The notes beneath the pieces were generated by a model. The model had not been told where the DNA came from. It made no database searches and saw only the letters and a list, made by a program, of their open reading frames with translations. DNA of 64,000 nucleotides from Taiwanofungus camphoratus (taxonomy: Eukaryota > Basidiomycota > Agaricomycetes > Polyporales > Taiwanofungaceae), in assembly GCA_003999685.1 (NCBI GenBank), contig CP021224.1, positions 1,364,001 through 1,428,000 of the forward strand, written 5' to 3'. Shown here in pieces: positions 49,487 to 59,608 of this stretch. Made by a program: the position numbers and the translations under genes. Every line of letters starts with the position of its first letter. Within the stretch, counting starts at the first letter, position 1.

Positions 49487-52400
49487 ATGTCGTCCTTCGA
49501 CGCCATCCCACCTGCCCCCCTCCATGTCGCTGCAAACGTCGTCGCCGGCCCCGCCGTCCAGTCCCCATCTGCCCCAAATTTCGTCAAGAAGCGCAAGCGC
49601 GGCGCGACTCGTCTATCGTGTGCGGAGTGTCGAAGGTGCGTCGCCGACATTGTCGCGATACATCTGGATCAGCGTCCTCAAATGCAATATTGACTACTCA
49701 CGTTCATCTAGATTAAAACTGCGTTGCGACCGTCAGATACCATGTGGGTCCTGCATCAAAAGAGGGTGTTCAGCTATCTGTCCTGACGGTGAGTCGCCTC
49801 AGCTCTCTCGTCCCAAGTATCAGCGTGCCTCATCGTCTGCACAGGATCCCTGACAACAGGCAAAGGCAACCGGTCAAATCCCATCTGTCAATCAGTGAGC
49901 TTCTGTCTGATCTCCTTCCCACAGATTCGTGCTAGCCTCTACCCAAGAACTACACGAGAAAATAGCCCAGCTTTCCAATCGCACACGCGATCTGGAGGAT
50001 GGGCTCCGAGCGTCACATGCGCTGCATTCCATGGACCAGCATCCACTGCTCGCAGATGATCTCCTCGCGATCAAAGCACCGATACAGCGGGGGGTCCTCG
50101 CCCAACAGGCTGGTGCTAACGGCGTAGCCCACGACGACCCAAATGACGTGGTTGACTCGTTTGGCTCACTCTCAATAAGCGATAACGGCCGCACCAACTA
50201 TTTTGGACAGGCAACTAGTTCCTGGGTGAGCTTCGTGCTTCTAGTCAGTCTGCCTCATGGCATGCTTACTGTTCCTGCCCTATCGCGAAGTACTTCCTCA
50301 CGGTTCGTGCATAGCTTATCGAAGATGCACCTCCATCTCACGATTGGCCCCTCTGTGTGTGTGTGTGTGTGCAGAATGAAGGCAGCAATCAGGAAGATAG
50401 AGACAATCGGTTTGCGCATCTTCGCAAGCTGCTCCCTCCTGAGGTCCTCGCACTCAGCGGCCTGTTCCCTGTGGCTCCGCACATACCACTGACTCCGGAC
50501 GCTGAGTCGGACCGGCTCGAGCGCCTGCGCACACTGTTCTGGTACCTTCCACCTGCAGACGAAGCTGCAGAGCTGCGCCAAATCTACTTCACGCATGCCG
50601 CCTGGATGTGCGTACCGGCTCGACCCGATGCCGCGCGTCTGTCCTGCTAACCGCTTCCCATTTACCCCATGCGCTCCCAGGTACAACCCAGTCTCGCTCG
50701 CGCAGTTCAATGAGCAGGCGTTCTACGTCTTCTACAACCCGAGCGCGGCGCCGCAGATGGACGACCCGCTGCTCGCACACCAGCTCGCGCTGATGTTCAT
50801 AGTACTCGCGATCGGCTCGCTGATGGACCTCGCGCGGCCCGCGTACAACATCGAGGCGGAGAAGTACCACCAGCTCGCGCGTGCGGCGCTCTTCCAGAGC
50901 CCGCTCTTCGAGGAGCCGACGTTGAATGCAGTTCAGACGCTGGTGAGTGATGCGGTCACTACGTCAGAATGGTGGAGGGCCGCGCTTATTGTGACAATCC
51001 CCCCACTTCACCGCAGTATCTTATGGCGTTCTATCTGTTCTTGAGCGAGCGGCACGGGACCGGCGTGGGCACTCGATGGGCGTTCATGGGACTCAGCGTG
51101 AAGCTTGCCGTCAGTGTATGTCGTCCCGTCTCTTCGTGTGCGCAACCGCTGACGATGCTGGCTTCGATATCTAGATGGGCCTTCGTAAGTCCATCAGTGT
51201 CTGTATTCCCTTTATGTCATCATTGACTGCGTCTAGATCGTGATGCCGGGCGCTGGAACGTTGAAGAGAAGGAAATTCAGCGCCGTCGAGAAGTCTTCTG
51301 GGAGGTCTACTCGTATGATTTGCTGCAGGTACGGCTTTTTGCTTAGACTTTATCACCGTCAGTTCCACTGACAGTGCGAGCAGTCTTTCACCCTAGGCCG
51401 TCCACCCTCGTTCTCCCTCGCACATGTCGACTGCAAAAAGCCTCGTCTCGAGGACCCGTGCAACGAAGAAACATGTTCGCATGCTAGTTCACTGCCTTCG
51501 TGCTTCCTTCTGACGCGCATTCCTGCAGTCCATTGGTGGAAGCACAAATTCACATCCGAGTGCATGAATTCAGTGTACGACCAAGCGTTCGGCGCAAAGA
51601 CACCAACACACAATACTGTCCTGCAGCTCGACCGCAAGTTGCGCTCGTTCGCTGTGCCGCAGCTGTTGCAAATAGCAGGGTTCGGCAGCACGGAGTCACG
51701 CATTGGCAGCTACTACGAGAGCGTCTCGCTCATCCTGCAGAGGCACGTTGTCCTTGCCATCCGTGAATCCAGTGCGCGTCTTTTGTCACTCCTAACGAAT
51801 GTAGGCTCACGTGTCATCGTGCGGTTGGTAGATTTGTTGTACATGCACCGAGGGTTCTTCGCACGTGCAATAAGCGACCACCCCCAGGACCCCCTTGGCA
51901 GCCCATACGGCAGCTCGTTCATTGCCGCGTACCGTAGCGCAGGTTCACTCGTCGCCCTCGTGCGCAATATCCATTCACAGCTGAAGGAGATCACAGAGCG
52001 CATATGGTTCCTGTGGACACATCTTTTCTCGTGCTCGGTGCGCTCGGCGTTTTGAACAAGGGTGGACGCTCGTCTGATATATCTTATCTGACAGATCATT
52101 TTAGGGTCGATCGTGACGCGGTGTCCATCCATGAGCCTGGCGCCGTCCGCGCTTGTGCAGCTCGAGTCGGCGTGTGAGCTCTTCTCAAAGACCGCGCACT
52201 ATTTCCACGCCGAGAAAGTGCTCGTACGTACGTTTCTCGTACACTGCGGCCGCAACTGACCCATGCTGTCGCCCGCAGGCGATCATGCTGAACCTGCGCG
52301 ACAAGGCGCGCGCGAGCCTGTCCGCGTTCCGGCACTCGCCGCCGGCGCGCGCGGGCTCGATGTCCGAGCCGACGACCCCCGCGGACGCAGAGGACGAGCT

Positions 52401-53076
52401 GAACACGCTCGGCGGGCGCACGCGGCTCGTCGCGTCGAAGGAGAAGTCGGCGTCGCCGCAGATCATGGACCGCTCGCCAACGTCGCTCAATCCGATCGTA
52501 CCGTTGCCACTCAAGGAGACGGACTGGCAGCAGGACCAGATGCACCCATCCGTGCTGCAGTACCTGCGCACGTTCGCGCCCGCGACGTCCGGGCCCGGGC
52601 CCGCCGCACAGGGTCAGGGCCAGGGATACGGGGCGAGCCAGGGCCATTACTCAATGCGCCCGCCGCAGCCGTCGCTGCACGGGAACGGGCACGCGCATGG
52701 GCATCCGTCGCCGACGTACGAGCAGCCAGGATCGCACATGCATGAGCTGCCGCCGATCAGCACTTCCTTAGTTCCAGGTCCGGGCCCGAGCCCCACCGCG
52801 CTGTCAGACCCGAACGCGATGCAGGGCCAGGAGGTGCCGGCGCAGGGATACACCGCGCAGACGGGGATGCTGCAAGCGGACGGCGGCAGCGGCATGGCGG
52901 GCGCGCCCGCGTTCCCAGCGTACTTCCCCGTGTTCGACTACACGAGCGGGGGCGAGATGCTCGTGCCGTCGCCCGGAGCGCTGGACATGGCCGACCCGCG
53001 GTCGTACTCCCCCGAGGCGAGCCTGCAGAGTACGTGGCAGGACTTTGTTGCGCAGATGGGTGGGATCGCGCAGTGA
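49487..53076 (+). CDS. Zn2Cys6 transcription factor with fungal_trans domain (paralogue 2)
   Basis: Same architecture as the 26183-29594 gene. The binuclear cluster reads CAECRRLKLRC-DRQIP-CGSCIKRGCSAIC, then PDGSLTTGKGNRFVLAST, a coiled coil (LHEKIAQLSNRTRDLEDGL), and a fungal_trans region with YFTHAAWMY, HQLALMFIVLAIGSLMDL, KYHQLARAALF, RWAFMGLSVKLAVSMGLHRD, GRPPSF and LYMHRGFFARAISDHPQDPLG. The C-terminus is Gly/Pro/Met-rich and probably an activation region. A 12-nt microexon at 50291-50302 matches that of the paralogue. The 3' acceptor after it is preceded by a TG repeat (50354-50371). Third codon positions become very GC-rich from about 50.4 kb, unlike paralogue 1. The longer N-terminus (SSFDAIPPAPLHVAAN) is unique to this copy. 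Confidence 0.9.
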
Positions 53077-53600
53077 GGAGCGAGGCGTGTTTAAACTCGG
53101 AGTAGAGGGAGGGAGGATCGGCAGGGAGGAGTCCACCTGCATTCAGGTTTGTGCTTACGCTTACACTAATGCTTGCGCGCAGCAGCACATGGTAGCCGAC
53201 TGGCAGCACTCGGCGCTGGGCACATGCCTGAGGGCCTTTGCTACCTCTGGGGTGCCGCCCTCTGTTGGAAGGGGGTGCCCTGCAGCGTCTGTTCTTTGCT
53301 CTCCGTGTATTATATCGCCACCATGCTCTGCTAGATATCTTTTTTGAGTCCAGTGTACGAGAGTATATACCGTTGTATGTATGTATGGTACAGGTTGGCT
53401 AATGTAGACGGCGCAGTCTTGACACTGGTTTTCCATACCTATAATGGTCACCGCACGAGGCGCTTCCAATCAACCTAATGTATGTTGATAGCATAGACGT
53501 GCTAAGTACACGCTAACCTACGGCTCGAGACCTGCACATCGCTCAAGCCGATCTATGACTTGCACAAAGGCAGGCATGTAGCGCCATCTCCCGCTGGCAA
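53077..53600. other. 3' flank of Zn2Cys6 paralogue 2
   Basis: Contains the 3' UTR and terminator of the upstream gene. CpG content falls along this stretch into the depleted tract that begins near 53600. No gene was seen. Confidence 0.45.
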
Positions 53601-54915
53601 TTTTCTGGGCAAATCATTCAAGATAATTTGCAATGCATGAAAGCTATGACCCTGTTCAAGTGCAGATAACTGGCCATTTGCCCATCCAAATGTTGTTGTG
53701 ATGAGATGACTTCAATCAGTGGGCCATTTTCTTTCATATAGCTTTATGTCAATATCAGCCTTGATGTCCATATCAATCTTGTCTGTACACATAGTAACTT
53801 GACAAGCAATTGTCAGAGTCTGGTCAACTAGTCATCTGAATATGCAAATGATCATTCTTCTGGTCATTGAAGTGCTTGATGAAACTTTGCAGAATAATAT
53901 TCTTTTCAACATTCTTCCAATACATCAAAAACAATGAATGTGTGTGCTGATTTTGTGTAATCTGATATGATTGAAGAGTGGAGAGAGATCACTAGATTTA
54001 AGTTGTCACACATCATGGTTTTAAGCATAAAGTGCATATAGCTTTTCTAGCATAATTCTATGCTGAGGGACGAGCTGCTTGATCAGAGGAGAGTAGCTTC
54101 CTGTGCTGCTGTTTCTCTATGTCTCTGAAATTGAAGCAAAAATAGACCACTGCAGCCTGAGGTTCATGTTTTTTTCTCTTCAATGATTGCAAAGCTTAAC
54201 ATCTTTCAGTGCAAGCATAATCAATGTAAGTATGAGATCATACAACAATTCCATCATATCCAGTTGTGACAGTCTTCAGCTAGTGAGAATCAGACATTAA
54301 AAGTGAATGCTCATCCATTCCATGCAGCCACAAAAGTGAGTTTGAAGTATTTTGCCATGATTTGTATTCATCAATGTCAAAAAACCAGCTTCCAGTATCT
54401 TTCTGTTGCCTTGCATTTGCCTCATTGTGATGTATAAAGTGATCTAAATTTGTGAGCAAGTTGAAGATCTTGTGATGCTGTTCATCTGTGCACATTTATT
54501 GTCAATCTACAATTGCAAGAATATGAAAATAAAACTTACTTGATGACATCTGAATGACTCTGTCTTTGATCTCAAGTGAGATATTCCTGCAGAAATTATC
54601 AGAATAAGCAGATTTCAAGAACCAATACATACATTTGATCCAAAGATATCATTGAACTGAAAGGTTTCTGCTCTGATATTCCCCAATTCCTCTTCAATCT
54701 CATGCTTTTGAAATGGCCACTTCAATGCTGCTTTTGCTTTGAAGACCCCATTTTTTCTTGGGCTTTGTACTGACAGATTTGGCCTTCAAGACCTTCAGTG
54801 CAAAGGAGCTGCTGAGCACATACTAGTTTTAGCTTTGAATCCACACCAACATACCATTCTGATTGTCAGATACACCAGTTGTATCATCAGCATATTCCTT
54901 CCTGACATCAGCATC
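53600..54915. repeat. CpG-depleted tract with decayed NLR sequence
   Basis: About 1.3 kb in which I found only one or two CpG dinucleotides (one near 54069), while TpG/CpA are abundant. The border is sharp at about 54915, where CpGs reappear. This is the expected footprint of long-term cytosine methylation and deamination or a RIP-like process (inference). The right half is the eroded middle of an NLR gene. Confidence 0.7.
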
Positions 54916-55140
54916 TTATCTCGCCGTTCATATCGCCTCCAGCCTCAGCTTCTCAGATGTTTCGGAACTATATCTGCTGGTTAATCTCTGAAAATTGTCC
55001 AGGAAAACCTTCAAGGCCTCGATCTCAAGTTGGAGCTTCTGGATGTCGTTGGGTGCATTCTTGACAGCTTGTCCATATTTGACGCAGCTATCCAACATCA
55101 AACCAGTGAACTGGATCACAGAGATGATACTTACTACAGA
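54280..55140 (-). pseudogene. NLR (STAND) gene relic: N-terminal domain and eroded NACHT start
   Basis: On the minus strand, 55140-54930 encodes a segment typical of the fungal NLR N-terminal helical domain (SVVSIISVIQFTGLMLDS, KNAPNDIQKLQLEIEAL, FLDNFQRL). Further on, 54495-54280 still shows QQKDTGSWFFDIDEYKSWQ and SNSLLWLHG, the segment that precedes the P-loop in these proteins. After LWLHG the expected GxxGxGKT is gone. Between the two segments are multiple stops. The family normally senses non-self or triggers heterokaryon-type responses. This copy is dead; no NACHT core or repeat domain remains in the window. Confidence 0.65.
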
Positions 55141-57099
55141 TCCTTGTTCAACGTGGTCCCCCGATCGCTGCCATTGTAGTTGGCGTCGAAAACAGGGAGG
55201 AGTGCAGTCGATAGCCAACGTTTCTCGGCGATGGAGGACAAGTAAGCCGACGGACGGGAGGAAGGCGAAAGCGGGGACGCGCGCACAAGTGCTGGCACCA
55301 CGGGCAAGGTGTCTGCCCCCTATCGATATCGTTCGCACAGCCTTGCCGACGCGCGCAGGGCACGGGCGCAAATACGCACCGCATGGGCATTTACAGGCGC
55401 GAGCGCTCCACGGGGGCCAGCATCGCCATGGGACGTCCGGCGCGAGAACGCAGTGCTTCGCCGCCGTCCCGGGCCTCCTCGCTGACGTAGACGCCGCAGG
55501 GAGGGAGCATGCACCCGCTCGACCCCCCGCGTCTATTCGGGCTCGACATGGCACGGTTCGGAGCGGCGCACACATTCCTTGCGGGCACCTGCGGCCACTC
55601 GGCGGTGCGTGTGAGTGAGTCTCCGGACGGACGCTGGTGAGGCGCGATAGTGAGCCGTGTCAGTCGCGCGCTTCTGCATTCGCTCCGTGCTCGAAGTTTG
55701 GACGGATTCGGCGGGGCGGTCGTCCTAGTCTGCCGTGCGCAACGTCCGGGCGCAACCCCCGCCTCGGCCCCCCTGGCGTCCCTCGCTGAAGGGGCACGAC
55801 CGAACCACACGGCGCTCGCGCGCACTGCGGAGGCCCGCTGGCGACGCCGCCTCCGCGCGCACAGGGCCCGTCGGCATGCAGGCGCGTGGTGGCGCCGCAC
55901 AGGCCGTCCTCAGGGACCCGCACGCAGACCGGGGGACCTCCCCCGCGCGCGCGGCACCCGCTGCGGCAGAGGCCCGATCCTGCGCTGCGCGCGCGTGCGA
56001 GGGGGCGGGGCCGGTGTGCGGAGCCACGAGCGCCAGTGTCGACGGTATTTTTTTTTTCTTTGTGCGCGGGAGGACACGAGCAGGGCGCCGGAGGGGTGGT
56101 ACTCCCGAGTGGCGCGGTCCGCCCGCGTGTTTGGTTTGCTTGGGACCGCAGCTGTCTCCACGACGGAGTCCACGTCCTGCCCAGCGCCAGGGCCCAGCCA
56201 TTTCCCGCCGCGGGGGTGCAGAAGCCGGCGGGCGGACGTTACGGCGGGCCCCGCCGGCGGGCCAGCGCAGCAGATCGCCAGCCATGTGCGTGCGCTGTGT
56301 AGGGCGGGCTTCGTGATCTGTGCCGGGCGTCTTTACGGTGCTCCCCACCCTGTGCTCGTCGCAGGCCGAGGGAGAACGTAAGGGGGGGCGTGCTCGGACG
56401 TCCCGTTCCGGCGCGAGCACCGCGGCGCCCGCGCGCGGACCGGGACTCGAGTCTGCTTTCTAGCTTGGGGCCTTGTCGGTAGGTCACCCACTCGGCTCGG
56501 AGGTTGTATTGTCGTAGAGTGCACCCGCCAACTTGTCGAGCGGCGATTCGATATGAAAAGGTGCTTGTTACGGAGGCAGGAACTTTGTGCTCCCTGTAGA
56601 TAGCGGACGTCAGATGCGGAGGTCCTGAGGCGCGAAGGATCTAGTCTGCATGGGGGGACTGCGTAGCTCGCCTGTCGGGCTCACCGCTCCCGCGACACAG
56701 GGCCAGGGACTCGACGGGAATGTGCGGGCGTGGGTGAGCGCGGGCAGCACTCGGTGGGCGGTCTGTTGTTGGACGCTCGAGTGCGATCGCGAGCGTGTGC
56801 AGTGTCGAGTGTCTGAGGGGAGCTCTCAACGCGTTGGAAGGCAGCAGGGAGGTCACCGCAGCCAAGGCCGGTGACGTCACCGGCGCGGACGTTGACGCGT
56901 GACCATCACGTGGACCGCGCGTGTGCAAAAATGCCACCGTGTTGCCCTCGCCTCCGCCTCGCCTCTCACGTTGACGCATCTGGCTGTTCTGCTCTCCTCC
57001 TATTCCACCTGTCCTCTGATGCCCAAATGCGGGCTCGCACGCACCGCACGGCCCTCGTTTGGCCGCCCTAGACCGGTGCGCTCCTCTCCTCCGCCCCGC
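55141..57099. other. GC-rich region upstream of rho3, no supported gene
   Basis: Nearly 2 kb of very GC-rich, CpG-dense DNA. Long open frames on all phases of both strands result from the lack of AT-rich stops and encode Arg/Ala/Pro-rich sequences without domains. A T-rich run lies at about 56047-56060. The last 200 bp are the rho3 promoter. A small diverged gene cannot be excluded. Confidence 0.5.
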
Positions 57100-58989
57100 A
57101 TGCCGTTCCAGCTCATCCGCGCTCACCGCGTCCCCGCACAGGTCCAGCGCAAGATCGTCGTCTGCGGCGACGGCGCATGCGGTGTGTCTCTGCTCGTCAT
57201 CATCCCTGCACGCTGACCATCCGACCCGACCTCGCCATCCAGGCAAGACCTCGCTCCTCAACGTCTTCACCCGCGGCTGGTTCTCCGCAGTCTAGTGCGT
57301 CCCTGCAGCCCGCCACAGCCCCGTTGCTGACGTCCTCCACCCCCGCTCTCTGTCACCCACCGCCACTCCGCCACCGCCCACATAGCGAGCCCACCGTGTT
57401 CGAAAACTACGTGCACGACCTCTACGTCGACGACCAGCTCGTCGAACTCAGCCTCTGGGACACCGCCGGTGTGTGTCCGCCCCTCTTCCCCCTTCCCCCT
57501 CCCCCCCAGCACGCCCACGACCGCACCTGACCAGCATAGACGCCCCCAGGGCAGGAAGAGTTCGACCGCCTCCGCTCCCTCAGCTACGCAGAGACACACG
57601 TCGTCATGCTCTGCTTCTCCGTGCGTCCCTCTCCGCTCGCCCCTCCAGGGCCGCCCCCGTCTCATCCTCTGACCTGCTCCTCTCCTCCCCGCGCTATCCC
57701 AATCCCCCCGCTCATCCCGGAACGCCCACACTCGGCACTCGGCAATCGGGTCCGCCTCGTCCTGCCCTGCCGCGCACGCAGGTCGACAACCCGACATCGC
57801 TCGAAAACATCGAGGCCAAGGTGCGTGCACGTCCCCCGCCCGCCCGCGCCCACCGTCGCTGATGCGGACACCGCGCGTTCTGTTCTGTTCTGTTCTCTGC
57901 TCCCCACCGCCTCCGCCTCCGCCTCTCCCCCGCGCCCCCCGCACGCGCGCACAGTGGATCGACGAGGTGCTCGAGTACTGCCCGGGCGTCAAGGTGCGTG
58001 CGCGCTGTTCCCCCCCTCTCCGCGCCCCCCCTCCTGCTGCTGCGCGCGCGCTTGCTCACCCGCTCGTCCCGCCGCCAGCTCGTCCTCGTCGGTGCGTCCC
58101 GTGTTCCCTCTGCGATGCGCGAGCCCGGCTGACCGGCCGACCCGATGCGCCCATGAACCCCTCACACTGTCCCGCCCTGCCCCGCGTCTGACACCGCGAC
58201 TGCCCCTCCGCCCTGCGCCCGACGACCCTAACCCCGCCCCCAACCCGACACTGACCCCTACCCCGCCCCCAACCCGACCCCAACACCGACACCAACACCG
58301 ACGACCCCAACACCGACTCCTCCGACATGCCGCCGCGCGCCCGCACACAGCGCTCAAATGCGACCTGCGCGACGACCGCGCGGTGCAGGAGCGCCTCGCG
58401 CGCTACGGCATGCGCACGGTGCAGTACGAGGAGGGGCTCGCGGCCGCGCGGCGCGTCCGCGCGAGCCGCTACCTCGGTGCGTCGCCCGTCCTTCCGCGTG
58501 CTTCGTGCTTCGTGCTTCGTGCTTCGTGCTCCTTTGTGCCTTTGCGATGCGTCGTTTTTGTTTTTGTTTTTGTTTTCGTTTTCTGCGTTCGTTTTTTTTG
58601 CTTCGCGTCCATCGCGTCCCTTGTCTATCTTTCTCCCCCCTTGCGCTCCTCGCTTCGTCTTCGCTGACCCGTTGTCGTTGCTTTTTTACCCGCCGTCTCC
58701 CCCCCCCACGCCGCTCTCACCGCCCCGCCCTCGCCCTCGCCCCTCCTCTCCCGCCCCGCCACACGGCGCTCTCTCGACTCTCGACTCCCGACCCCGCTCC
58801 ACCCCTGCACCCCCGCCCGCGCCCGCGCCCGCAGAGTGCAGCGCCAAGCACAACCGCGGCGTGCGCGAGGTGTTCTACGAGGCCGCGCGCGTCTCGGTCA
58901 GCACGCGCGCCAAGGGCGCCGGCGGGAGCTACGGCTCCGGGGGCGGCGGCGGTGGGGGCGGCGGCGAAAGCGCGTGCGTCGTCGCGTGA
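57100..58989 (+). CDS. rho3: Rho3-type small GTPase
   Basis: Ras-superfamily switch for polarised secretion and actin at hyphal tips, on the plasma membrane. P-loop GDGACGKTSLLN, switch I YEPTVFENYVHD, switch II WDTAGQEEFDRLRSLSY, the guanine motifs VALKCDLR (TKLD equivalent) and CSAKHNRGV, and C-terminal prenylation box CVVA after a glycine-rich tail. Rho3 rather than Cdc42/Rac is suggested by NVFTRGWF, FENYVHDLYVDD and NPTSLENIEAKW. Seven introns; one exon is only 13 nt (58079-58091, encoding LVLV). The introns are GC- and C-rich. Start at 57100 reads MPFQLIRAHRV; a later alternative is not evident. Confidence 0.92.
58092..58350 (+). repeat. C-rich minisatellite-like rho3 intron
   Basis: The intron after the 13-nt exon is 259 bp and contains imperfect repeats of CCCCAACCCGAC and ACCGACACCAAC words between about 58220 and 58320. 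It is long for this gene family's introns in this window. Confidence 0.55.
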
Positions 58990-59608
58990 CGCCCAGCCCC
59001 GCCCCACGGGCCCCTGCGACTACTCGGCCCACCCGACCGGCGCGGCTCGCCAGCCGCCGGAGAGCACAAACCGTCCGCGGGGGAGGGGGGGGCCTCGGAG
59101 ACACTTACACACGCCCGCCATGCCTATGCCCTGCTCCCTGCCCGCCATGCCCCATGCCCCGTGTACGCTCCGTGCTTCCCGCACACGTCCCCGTCCCCGT
59201 CCCGCGCTCCGCGATCTCTCTCTGCTGATCGCGCCCCCGCGTTGCCTGCCTTGTACTGACCCACGACGTTGTATTTTTGGTATATCAGACCGCTCACGCT
59301 CTAGTTACAGATACGGATACAGTTTTTTCTCATAGTTCTTCACGTGTTGGATGGTCCATGTTTGCTGTTCGCTGTTCGGTGTTGCTATTTGGCGCTCAAT
59401 GATAGATACTTCGCACTCGCAGTTCGCGTTCGCGCTCGTCACTCGGCACCATCCAGCTCATGATGATCACGCCGAGACGTCCAGGAAAGAAAAGAAAAAA
59501 GAAAAAAAAAAAGAAAAGAACGTGGCATTCGACGAGACGAGAAACAAGGTGAAAACAACAACGCATCATTACGATCCATATACAATAGAAGACGCATGTA
59601 TCCAGCCA
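58990..59608. other. Convergent 3' gap rho3/clathrin
   Basis: A 619-bp gap between two convergent genes. It includes an A-rich tract at about 59487-59520 and T-rich stretches near 59310-59330. No gene was seen; presumably 3' UTRs. Confidence 0.5.

Noticed and set aside
55391-56420. Several long overlapping frames on both strands
   Set aside because: They are Arg/Ala/Pro-rich, in a very GC-rich block with few stop codons, overlap each other on both strands and have no recognisable domains.
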